A stretch of 64,000 nt of DNA. It comes from Platerodrilus igneus. Taxonomy: Eukaryota; Arthropoda; Insecta; Coleoptera; Lycidae. The stretch is taken from NCBI GenBank assembly GCA_036346225.1, contig JARFIW010001469.1, positions 6,728,001 through 6,792,000 on the forward strand. Reading direction: 5' to 3'. This document shows positions 22,646 to 31,885 of the stretch, one piece after another. The translations under genes were made by a program, and so were the position numbers. Within the stretch, counting starts at the first letter, position 1. Each line of letters opens with the position of its first letter. Under the pieces are notes generated by a model, which saw only the letters and a program-made list of their open reading frames with translations, was not told where the DNA came from and ran no database searches.

Positions 22646-24121
22646 TCATCCTATTTCTCCTCTTTTTACCGTTTTCCACATATTTCTTTCTTCCCCTACC
22701 AGTTTTAGTACCTCTTCGTTCTTAACTTTGTCTGTCCATGATATCTTCATCATACGTCTGTAACACCACATTTCAAAGGCTTCTACATTTTTCTTGTCCG
22801 CTTCTCCTACTGTCCAGGCTTCACAGTCGTACAGTGCTGTGCTCCACACATATGTTTTAAGCAATCTTTTCCTTGTTTCTATGTTTGTGGTTTTTGAGCA
22901 CAGTAGTTGCTTTTTCTTGTTAAATGTAGCACGACCTTGTGCTAATCTTTGTTTTATATCTTTTGTGCTTTTCCCATCTTGCGTTATTTGGCTTCCTAGG
23001 TAGCAGAAATCCTTAACCTCTTGTAAGTTCGTGTTACACACTTGTATTCTTGTTTTTGATTTATTTTCCCCACCTTTGCAAACTAGAACTTTAGTTTTAG
23101 TTTTGTTAATTTTCATACCGTATCTCTCTGTTAGAACCGTTTCCATTTCATTAAGAGCAGCTTCTAACTCTTCCTTGTTAGACGCTAATACCGCTATATC
23201 ATCTGCAAATCTAAGCATATCAATTTTTTGTCCCTGCATAGTAACTCCAAATGTCTTCCTGCATTTGACAGTATGCATTGCCTCTTCTATGTACAAGTTA
23301 AAAATCAATGGGGATAGGGCACATCCCTGTCTCACCCCTTTCCTAATGTTTACTTCTCTACGTTCCTGCTCTAATTCTATTACTGCTGTATGCTTTTTGT
23401 ATAAGCTATGTACTATTCGTCTATCCCTATAACTCATTCCAATCTTTTTGAGTGATTCAAACATTTTTTTCCAATTTACATTGTCGAATGCTTTTTCCAG
23501 ATCTACAAACCCTACATACATGCTTTCCCCTTTTTCTATTGTTTTCTCCATTATCACTCTCAGAGCTAAAATAGCCTCCCGTGTTCCCCTGTTTCGCCTA
23601 AACCCAAATTGGTCATCTCCTAATATTTCTTCAGCTCGTTTTTCCATTCGTCTTTGCACAATTCTAGTTAATATTTTTGAAACGTGTGCTGTCAAACTTA
23701 TTGTTCGAAAATTTTCACATCTATCCGCGCCTTTCTTTTTTGGTATAGTTACTATGATGCTACGTTTGAAATCTTTGAGTAACTCGCCTGTCTCATACAC
23801 ATAACTTACAAGTTGGAAGAGACGTTCTGTTACTGCTTGTCCAGCGGCTTTTAGAGTTTCTGCTTGCACCTTATCTGCACCCGGCGCCTTACCATTTTTC
23901 AGACTCTTTAATGCTAATTCAAACTCATCTCGAAGTATACGATATCCCAAGTCATCATTTTCAATGTCTGATTCCTGTTCTAATGCAGTTAGTTCCTCTC
24001 CTGCATATAAATTCCCTATATATTCTTGCCATCTACTCACTTTCTCTACGTTTTCTATAATGACGTTTCCTTGTGCGTCCCTTATATTTTTGCTATACGG
24101 TTTTATATCCCTAAAATTCAT
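22646..24121 (-). pseudogene. RTE reverse transcriptase (491-codon frame, detached from EN)
   Basis: A long open frame on the minus strand. RT blocks in order: SIIVTIPKKKGADRCENFRT, QFGFRRNRGTREAILALR, FVDLEKAFDNVNW (palm A Asp, about 23490), GVRQGCALSPLIFNLYIEEA (about 23310), MLRFADDIAVLA (catalytic FADD, about 23200), YGMKINKTKTKVLV and DFCYLGSQIT, then the thumb with YVWSTALYDCEAW and MWCYRRMMKISW. The frame ends at 22646. The family C-terminus (RRGRPRLDYCTQIVKD, then FREMCKLAQNR) continues in other frames to about 22445. Upstream, stops at about 24150 separate it from the endonuclease. RT makes cDNA at the nicked target. The length of the frame suggests a recent insertion. Confidence 0.92.
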
Positions 24122-24579
24122 TCTAATTAATTTGTATGCTTCGTCTGTCTTTCATATTTCCATCTTAGTTTGTACCTCTTTGCACTTTTCATCAATCCAT
24201 TGTTCTTTAGCTTTCCTGCATTTTCGAATAATTTCCCATTTTATGGCTTTGTATCTCTGTTTTCCTGTTTCGTCTGATTTGTTTTTGTATTTTCGTCTTT
24301 CTTCTATTAAATTCACGATATCCTTCGTTATCTATGGTTTCTTATTTTCTTTTTGTGTATACCCCAGAATCTCTCTGGCCGCCATGTCTAGGCTGGATTT
24401 AATGTTATTCCATTCTGTTTCTACTTCCTTAGTTTCAGATATTTTCCCGATATCATTCAGCAATTCATTTGACTTTTTTTCGAATCTTACTTGAATATCT
24501 TTATCTTTTAGTTTCTCTAAGTCCAAGTGTCTTTTTCCGTTCTTTTTTTTTAGATTTTTAAATTTAAGTGCGGTTTTCA

Positions 24580-25290
24580 TAATTACGATGTTGTGGTCAG
24601 TATCTATATCTGCTTCTGGGTAGCTTCTACAGTCTTTTACTTGATTCCTAAACCGTTGTCTAACAAGAATGTAATTTATTTGATATCTTCCTATATCTCC
24701 TGGCATCTTCCACGTATATCGTCTTCTAGCATGATGTTGAAATAATGTGTTTTGTTCTTGTCGCTAAATTCTACCAGCCTATTTCCCCTGTCGTTTCTCG
24801 TGCCTAAACCAAATAAACCTACTACCGCTCCTTCCCTACCCTCACCTACCACGGCATTAAAATCCCCCGTAATTATTAAATTTTCATGTCCTTTTACGTA
24901 TCTTAATATGTCTTCGATATCTTTGTAGAGGGCTTCTACCTCTTCGTCACTGTAGCTAGAGGTGGGCATGTATACTTGTATTATTACTGTGTTTACCGGT
25001 TTAGATTCTAATCTAACCATGAGTACTCTTTCGTTCTTTTGTAAGTAATTTTCTACACAGTATCCTATCTTTTTCCGCATAACTATCCCCACACCCAAAT
25101 TTCCTTCCTCTGCCCCTGTATGAATTACCCTGAAGTCTCCACTCCAAAAATCCCCCGCTTCTGGCCACCGAACTTCGCTGATCCCTACTATGTCTAGTGC
25201 TAACCTATTCATTTCCATTTTTAGGTTCTCTAGCTTACCCACTTGCTTCATACTTCTAACATTCCACGCTCGACTCGCAGAATGTTCCCG
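24580..25290 (-). pseudogene. RTE apurinic/apyrimidinic-like endonuclease domain
   Basis: The frame 25251-24691 starts MKQVGKLENLKMEMNRLALD and contains DIVGISEVRWPEAGDFWSG (catalytic Glu), RVLMVRLESKPVNTVIIQVY, LIITGDFNAVVGEGREGAVV (Asp and Asn) and GLGTRNDRGNRLVEF. A frameshift near 24720 moves the rest to the frame at 24706-24332: KMPGDIGRYQINYILV, DCRSYPEADIDTDHNIVI (the terminal DH). The domain nicks target DNA to prime reverse transcription. All catalytic motifs are visible but split between two frames. The 5' neighbour region to 25701 has the conserved HSDLREG-type text seen in relatives. Confidence 0.88.
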
Positions 25291-25701
25291 ACTCTTATTT
25301 TTAACTTTCCGATCGTATCCTCCGAAGTAGTCCCCTCCCGGAGATCCGAATGGGGGACTATTTTAACTCCGGAATCTTTTACCCCAGAGAATGCCATCAT
25401 GTTTGTAACAATTTAAGTACGCTGTGTACTTGGGAGGTTAATGTGGTGGTTTCCCGTTGCCTTCCACATCGCGGTAGTGTGTCTTAGACTGCCATACCGA
25501 CCCCTATGGTCTCTGCCAATCTAAGTACCGAAAGAGCCGCTGCCCTCGTTCGGGGACCTGTCTTAGTCTGGTTCCTCACTAACGACCCTACTACTTTGTT
25601 TGGACCTGTAGTTTGGCTCTTTAACTCATTAGAACACGCAAGCCATTTCACCTGTTCTAGTAATTTAGAACTTCGGCAAGGTGCAGGTCCATTCGAAATG
25701 G

Positions 25702-25712
25702 GGTAATAATAT
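25702..25712. repeat. Target-site duplication, right copy (RTE copy 1)
   Basis: GGTAATAATAT, identical to 21377-21387, at the point where similarity to RTE copy 2 ends. Confidence 0.8.
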
Positions 25713-26329
25713 ACATCAAGGAAATTGCTCACCTTATAATTAGCTAAGTAATAAATAAAGCCCGAATTACTAAATCCTGCATTTACGCGTATTGTCCTCT
25801 GACACGTACGCTCGGGTTCTGTTGGGGTCGATGGCGATGGCTTATTTATCAGCAGATTCGCAGCTAGGTTTGTTGCTAACCTACAACAATTATGGAACAT
25901 GTATAAATTTCACACGTATTTCACTGCATTCCACACCAACTGCTCACCTCAGGGGTTCAGTAAGATAGCCCAAGGTAATCTGCTTGATCCTAGTGTTAGT
26001 GCACTCTAATTTATAAAAATTCCTCCTCTATATATTTTGTTCTCATTGTGCTAACTGCATCTTCATCTGCTCCCTAATATGATATAGCAGATCGTTCTAT
26101 GCCCTGTTACATTACATATTAACCCACTGCCCATTTTTGCAATTGATAACCTACTATATTTCGTTAGACTTAAAATGATCCTAATCCACTGATATATAAT
26201 TCTCATTAAATTAGTAATTGTGCGAAAGCCTTGACTAACCTTTTGCCCATAAGATGACATAATTTAATGTTAACTTATTTACTACCTAAATTTACAGTTT
26301 TGCCCTACACTTATTTTACATTGCTTCTC
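25713..26329. other. Intergenic, no gene seen
   Basis: Short open frames only (26063-26260 minus and others), without motifs. Confidence 0.35.
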
Positions 26330-26640
26330 CCTAGGTTCCTGACCAACGGCAGCCGGAAATTAGAGACCCCAAGGACTTGCTTAAACCTATCGTACAAGCG
26401 TCCTGGCCATCGGCAGCCGGAAATCAGGGATCGCACGCACGAGCCCTACTGTTTTTAAACTTTGCCCTACCTTATTGTTTCTTAAAACTACTTACGTATC
26501 TTACGACTACGTTGCTTCTTGCTGGGCCTCCGACTATCGGCAGTCGGAAATCAGGAGATCCTGCAAGCAACCTAACCTACTGCGCGCACGCGCCCGACCA
26601 TCGACAGCCGGAAACCGAGCACTTTGCGCGCGCAGACCTT
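26330..26640 (+). repeat. GC-richer imperfect tandem repeat with CGGCAGCCGGAAAT core
   Basis: Four diverged copies of a core like GACCATCGGCAGCCGGAAATCAG, at about 26341, 26404, 26530 and 26599. A flank containing TTTGCCCTAC and TTGCTTCT also recurs (about 26298 and 26460), implying a higher-order unit. The GC content stands out from the AT-rich surroundings. It abuts the 3' end of a minus-strand LINE fragment and may be that element's 3' UTR. Confidence 0.65.
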
Positions 26641-26700
26641 AACTACACGGTATTTGCTAAGTTCGTAACCTAATCTTAACCTATGACATTTCTATGTACA

Positions 26701-27245
26701 TTACATTGCTTCTTTAGTTTCTTGGTCTTCTTGTTTTGAGTTGTTGAATATATTGTGTTTTGTCTCTGTATGTGCGTGTGTTTGTGTGTCTGTGTTTAGT
26801 ATTGTGTATTGTTCTTTATTTCTTAGAATGTTGTAGTTTGTGTTAATTTGTAGTTGTTGTTGGTTTGTTTCTAAATAGCAGTGGATCACCATATGTTCTG
26901 GTGTTCCCTCTGTTCCGCATTGACAAGATGTTATTGTCAATGAATTTCATACGGTGTCTATACGATGTGTAAGGCCCATGTTGTATTAGAAAGTGTATCA
27001 AGCCTTCCTAGGGGTTAAGGTGTTTGAGGCATAGTCGCTCTTCCACGCTGGGGAGGAGTTGATATACTCCCTTCCCGACGTCGCGTTGTCCCATTGTTCT
27101 TGCCAGAGTTGTATAGTTTTAATTTTTATGTTCTTTTGGTTGGATCTTCTATATCTAGAATTGTTCGTACTCTTTCTATTTCTGCTTTTCTTAGCAAGTA
27201 TAATGCTTTGTGTTTTCGTCCATTGAACTTCGTGAACCATTGTTA
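26701..27245 (-). pseudogene. LINE ORF2 C-terminal zinc-knuckle fragment
   Basis: Minus strand. The frame 27240-26998 reads LWQEQWDNATSGREYINSSP, and after frameshifts HFLIQHGPYTSYRHRMKF leads to SCQCGTEGTPEHMVIHCYLE in the frame 26940-26701. This order (WQ.QWD...GR, GHG.F..Y..RF, then a C.CG...TPEH...C knuckle) is the C-terminal end of R1/Jockey-type LINE ORF2 proteins, after the RT and RNase H. It is 5'-truncated at about 27245, where an unrelated repeat begins. Non-functional. Confidence 0.75.
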
Positions 27246-27246
27246 A

Positions 27247-27595
27247 CGACAGGTGTGCGACCTTCGCCTGTTCTGGAGATTACAAACTGAGTTTCTCGGA
27301 ATAAATAATAAACGAAAGTTTTGCAATGCTCCAAAACCAATAATTAAAACTTTCAATATACATACCATAACTAAAAATTTTTTGAAACTTCGTTACACGT
27401 ATTTATACTTGCACTATTAAAACCACGGAATTAATTTAAATACAAAAATGAAAATAGTTACCTACCGTCGATGATGTTCTTTAAACCTACTACATTTGTT
27501 TCATCTATGAGGCCGACTAACCTGGTGATGATTTGTATTTCGAAAAGGCCAAGCAATCCTCCGGGACCAAGCCATTTGCTTGCCGGACAACATCT
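27247..27595 (+). repeat. Anonymous repeat, copy A left part
   Basis: Matches 34680-35075 in order: CAG.TGTGCGACCTT, GGAATTAATTTAAATAC, TACC.T.GATGATGT, AAGCAAT.CT.CGGGACCA and GGACAACAT. The match stops at the 5' end of the LINE and resumes after it at 31588, so the LINE interrupts this repeat. Confidence 0.75.
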
Positions 27596-27947
27596 TGAAA
27601 CAGTTGTTGTGCAGTTGTTGTGAAAAGAACTGTTGGTTGTTTACTCCTCAAAAAGTGGTTTTATAAGCAGTAAAATTGTGATTTATTAATAGTGTTTGGT
27701 ATTAAAATAAAGCTATATAGAGCAGCAAGACAGTGTTGATAAAATTAAATGCCTGAAATAAATAGTTAAACACTAAATTACAATTATCATTAATTTTAAA
27801 CCTAAATATCATTATCAAGCTAATACATTTTCTTGAAACTGTTATCAGTACTGGTTTTCCTATACAAACAATATTCATGCATGTGCAGATGATAAACATT
27901 ATTACATAATTATATGAAATTATTTTTGCCTTATTTCTAAATTGTAG

Positions 27948-28649
27948 ATAATAAGGAATATTATAGAATGCATTAAATGCAACAGCACTAATTCTCAAGC
28001 AGTTATTTTTTGTGATGGATGTGAAAGACCAGTACATAAAGAATGTTCAGATCTTACATCCTCAGAAATAAAAGTAATGGAGCTGAAGGGAAAGCGCTCT
28101 CTAAAATTTTACTGTGAGGATTGCAATGAAGGAGTAAGATTAGTTCCCAAGCTTATTAAGAAAATTGATGAAATGTGTGTTGAATTTAATAAGTTGAAAA
28201 ACTTCATTGTGGTACTAGAACAAAGTTGTGAAGAAAAAGTGCTCAACGATATTTTTGAAAGGCAGAAGAGAATGAATAATATAATGATTTATAATTTTGC
28301 GGAAGATTTACAAAATGATATGGCTAATGCTCAGGCCTTAATTAAATCAGTGGTTAAGGAAGATTTAAAGGTAATTGGTGTATATAGAATGGGAAAGAAG
28401 AATAAAAATGGATCGAGAGCATTAAGGGTTACATTTTCTAATCATGAGGATGCCACGAAGGTGATTAGGGGGCCAAAGCACATTTTAAAAAAGGAAAATA
28501 TCTTTGTTAGTGCAGATCTCACACCACAACAGGTCCAGCATTTGAAGAATTTACGTAATGAGATGGAAATAAGAAAAGGAAAGGGCGAGGAAGGTTTATT
28601 TATAAAATATATTAAAGGAGTACCTTATATTCATGCTTCAAAAAACTAA
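27948..28649 (+). CDS. LINE ORF1: PHD finger, coiled coil, RNA-binding-like domain
   Basis: The frame is open from 27948 to the TAA at 28647; the first ATG is at 28077. Before that ATG the frame encodes a PHD-type zinc finger: ECIKCNSTNSQ, IFCDGCERPVHKECSDLTS, and after the ATG FYCEDC, giving a Cys4-His-Cys3-like series. The finger therefore starts upstream of the only ATG. Residues downstream of VPKLIKKIDE are coiled-coil-like. MNNIMIYNFAED, then VIGVYRMGKKNKNGSRALRV and ADLTPQQVQHLKNLRNEM, match the RRM-like and C-terminal regions of LINE ORF1 proteins. ORF1 protein coats the element RNA. There are no internal stops. The start is uncertain: an upstream exon, a non-ATG start, or 5' decay. 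Confidence 0.75.
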   Translation: MIRNIIECIKCNSTNSQAVIFCDGCERPVHKECSDLTSSEIKVMELKGKRSLKFYCEDCNEGVRLVPKLIKKIDEMCVEFNKLKNFIVVLEQSCEEKVLNDIFERQKRMNNIMIYNFAEDLQNDMANAQALIKSVVKEDLKVIGVYRMGKKNKNGSRALRVTFSNHEDATKVIRGPKHILKKENIFVSADLTPQQVQHLKNLRNEMEIRKGKGEEGLFIKYIKGVPYIHASKN

Positions 28650-31494
28650 GCAAAAATTATACAGTCAATAATACACAAATACCTATTTCTGTTTATTATC
28701 AAAATGTGGGAGGGCTCAAAACAAAATTATTACTACTGCAGCAATCAATATTGTGTTCAAATTATGACATTATAGTGTTAGTGGAAACTTGGTTGAATAC
28801 TAATATAGAAAATAATGAACTTGGCTTGAAAGAATATGATGTATTCAGATTTGATCGGGATTTGACTGATTCAAATAAAACTCAAGGTGGTGGAATACTA
28901 ATTGCAATTAGAAGTAATTTATCTCCTATTATAATCAATCACTTTAATAACAATATTGAGCAACTTTTGTTAAAATACCTTGCAAAGTTATAATCTAATT
29001 ATAGGGGAGTATATATACCTCCCCTATCTGACACTGCTGTATATGATAACCATGTAAATACAGTGGATTATATATTTGAAGCTCATCCTAACTGCCGAAT
29101 GTATTTATGTGGCGATTACAATCTTCCTCGAGCACAATGGTACAATGATGAATTCGGGCTAAAAGTTTACTGTCCTGATAATTATCCAGCGTTATCTTTA
29201 GTGCGTTGTTTTAGTTACCATAACTTATTTCAAATTAATACTATCCCAAATAGTAGGAATACATTTTTAGATTTAATATTTGCTACTACAAATGAAACAC
29301 ACGTAATAGAAGCTATTGATAAATTGTTTCCTAATAGTATATATCATACTGCAACCTCTTTTGATGTTAGTGTCAGTCAATACAAACAATTACAATTTGA
29401 AGAATTATACTACGATTTTAAGAATGCTAATTTTGAAGCTATGAATGACTGCTTTGCTGGTACTGATTGGAATTCCATTATGCTTAAAGGCACAGACATC
29501 AATATAGATATATCAGAATTTTATAATATATTGGACAACGCCATCGAAAGATTTGTACCGTTGAAAAGGTTTAAAGTGTCAAGTTTTCCAACATGGTTCA
29601 GTACTGAGCTAAGAAATGCTATAAGACAGAAGAAGGCAGCACATAAGAAATACAAAGTAAGCGGTAGTAAGAATGATTATGATCATTTTGCCTTTCTTAG
29701 GGAAACATGTAAATCTTTAACTAATTTATGTTATAAAGCTTATATAGATAAAATCCAGGCTGATATTAAATTACAACCAAATTCATTCTGGAAGTTTGTG
29801 AATAACAAACGAAAAGTATTTAATCTGCCATCACAACTTGTCTATAACAACATGAAAGGTAGTAGTAATGAGGAGATAGTAAATTTGTTTGGATCATATT
29901 TTTCAACAGTATACAGTAATACAAAGGTTAATAGAGTACCAGCATTTTTTTATACAGACACTATAGAAGTTAGCAATTATTACATTGAAGCATCAGAAAT
30001 AATAGATCGTATTATGAAGCTGCCAAATAAAGTAACACATGGACCAGATGGAATTCCACTGGTTGTTCTAAAACGCTGCTTGTATACTTTAATACACCCA
30101 ATAAAATACTTGTTCAATAAATCCTTAGACGCGGGAGTTTTTCCAGATTATTGGAAAAATAGTTATTTGAAACCAATCTACAAAACAGGTTCTCGTGAGG
30201 ATGTAACAAATTATAGAGCTGTCTGTAATCAGTCGGAACTTCCTAAATTGTTGGATTACTTGGTTAATAAGAAGCTTACATGGGATTGTAGAAATGTAAT
30301 TATTGAAGAGCAACATGGTTGTTCACAAGGCAAATCTACTTGTACTAATCTTTTATTGTACACACGTTATATCTTTATGGCTTTGGAGAATCGAGTGCAA
30401 GTGGACTCCATATACACAGATTTTGCTAAAGCCTTTGATAGGGTTAATCACTCAATATTATTAGCTAAATTGCAAGCACTGGGAATGCAAGGCAATATTT
30501 TGAAATGGATAAACAGCTACCTTATTGGAAGAACCCAATATGTGAAATGTGGAAATACAATTTCGAATCCAATAACAGTGACCTCAGGGTACCGCAGGGT
30601 TCTCATATTGGTCCTCGATTATTTAACCTTTTTGTCAATGACCTAAAGGAAGTGATCAAATGTAGTGAAATATTACTTTTTGCGGATGATTTAAAAATGT
30701 TTAGAACTATTACTAACATCAAAGATGCAGAAACATTACAAATGGACATACAATATTTAGCTCAATGGTGCAACAAAAATTCTTTAAGCCTGAATATTAA
30801 CAAATGTAGCGAAATCACTTTTTCGAGAAACTATAATGTTATTATTTTCCCATATAAAATTAATGATGTATCTTTAGTAAGGAAACCTAGTATTAAGGAT
30901 TTAGGTGTAGTACTAGATTCAAAACTAACATTTAATACTCATATTATTGAAATTACTTAAAAATCTTTAAAAACTTTGGATTTTATTAGGAGAACTACCA
31001 AATTATTTTCTGTATTCTCAGTTAAACTGCTATATTGCTCGCTAGTTAGATCTACTTTAGAATACAATTCTATTATCTGGTGCCCTAGATATAGTTTATA
31101 TATAGAATTGCTGGAATCTGTTCAACGTAAATTTGTACGACATTGTGGATATCAGCTAGGTTTTAATTACGATACATATAATTATTGTGAGACTTTAAAA
31201 ATTCTTAATTTGACTTCTTTAGAAAGTCGTAGAGTGAATGCAGATTTGTGTTTTTTACATAAGATTTTGAATGGTAGAATCAATGATTCCACATTAGTGC
31301 AGTTAGTTAAACTAAATGTTGCAGGGAAAAGAACTAGGAACTCTGAAGTTTTTAGTATAACTTTTCATTGTACAAATTATGGTCAAAATGAACCTATCAC
31401 TCGTATTATGAAGTTAGCAAACACCTACGAATTTAGGTTGGAGTTGTTTGATTCTTCCATTCAATCTTTTAAAAAGTCATTAAAAAACTTATAA
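28634..31494 (+). pseudogene. LINE ORF2: endonuclease and reverse transcriptase
   Basis: ORF2 opens in a frame overlapping the ORF1 stop. Endonuclease: YYQNVGGLKTK, DIIVLVETWL (Glu), GGGILIAIRSN, stop at 28991, then in the same frame NYRGVYIPPL, MYLCGDYNLPRAQWYND (Asp, Asn) and a variant YHTATSFDV in place of the usual SDH. RT: IYTDFAKAFDRVNH (palm A, about 30410), a one-base deletion at about 30590 within SGVPQG, SHIGPRLFNLFVND, ILLFADDLKMF (catalytic FADD, about 30675), KPSIKDLGVVLDSKLTF, stop at 30958, and a thumb with LVRSTLEYNSIIWCP and SVQRKFVRHCGYQL, ending FKKSLKNL at 31494. All catalytic RT motifs are kept; the three lesions make it inactive as it stands. Confidence 0.9.
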
Positions 31495-31587
31495 AATAAT
31501 AAATTTAGTTACTCCTTATAGGAAATTTCACATTTTTTAACTAATCTTTGTAAAATGGCATTGCCATAAATGAATAAAATAAATAAA

Positions 31588-31885
31588 ACCTCTCGGCTAC
31601 GCCTCAAAACTTGTCTGTTCTAATTACATCCTGCTGTTAAAAGTGGAAACAAGCATTCCTCTGTTTTACTACTCGGGCAGGCGCATTGAATTAAAGACTC
31701 GCATAACACGGATAACAAAGTAACTGAAGTGTTATTTTAAAATCATGAACACATATGGAGTTGTATGTGACTGATAAATATTATTTTAATGAAGTACAAA
31801 TAGAAACTTTCAATACTGTTAAGGATCCTTGTGAATTAAATAATTATAACGAATGTGCATATTAATGAGGGGCGAAATCTTATTT
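31588..31885 (+). repeat. Anonymous repeat, copy A right part
   Basis: Continues the repeat interrupted by the LINE. It matches 35098-35385: CAAAACTTGTCT, TACATCCTG.T, a TTTTACT.C segment, ATGAACACA.ATGGAGTTGTA and ATATTAATGA.GG.CGAA. No coding signal. Confidence 0.75.

Larger units (their letters stand above)
21388..25701 (-). mobile_element. RTE-type LINE, full-length copy 1 with 11-bp TSD
   Basis: About 4.3 kb on the minus strand. From 5' to 3': a region shared with copy 2 (25701-25260), apurinic-like endonuclease (25251-24580), RT (24121-22646 plus a shifted C-terminus to about 22445), and a 3' region made of two further diverged modules ending in a TGATGATG-type tail. GGTAATAATAT flanks both ends. 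Target preference (AT-rich trinucleotide run), the endonuclease-RT order and the short satellite-like tail fit RTE (BovB-like) LINEs. Such sequences are often mis-annotated as craniofacial development protein 2-like. Confidence 0.9.
27596..31588 (+). mobile_element. Jockey/CR1-group LINE, about 4 kb, lightly mutated
   Basis: Its limits come from comparison with the unoccupied repeat copy at 34680-35385: repeat sequence stops near 27595 and resumes near 31588. The element has a leader of about 350 bases, ORF1, an overlapping ORF2 with endonuclease and RT, a short 3' UTR and an AATAAAATAAATAAA-type 3' end. Only three ORF2 lesions are visible (stops at 28991 and 30958, and a one-base deletion near 30590), so it is one of the younger insertions here. 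A clean target duplication is not obvious. Confidence 0.88.

Noticed and set aside
22794..24494. Plus-strand open frames (69, 133, 118 and 176 codons)
   Set aside because: They are antisense shadows of the minus-strand RTE reverse transcriptase and have no motifs of their own.
25484..25900. 138-codon minus open frame
   Set aside because: Its 3' part is the conserved 5' region of the RTE element, and its start extends past the element's target duplication into unrelated DNA, so it is not a gene.
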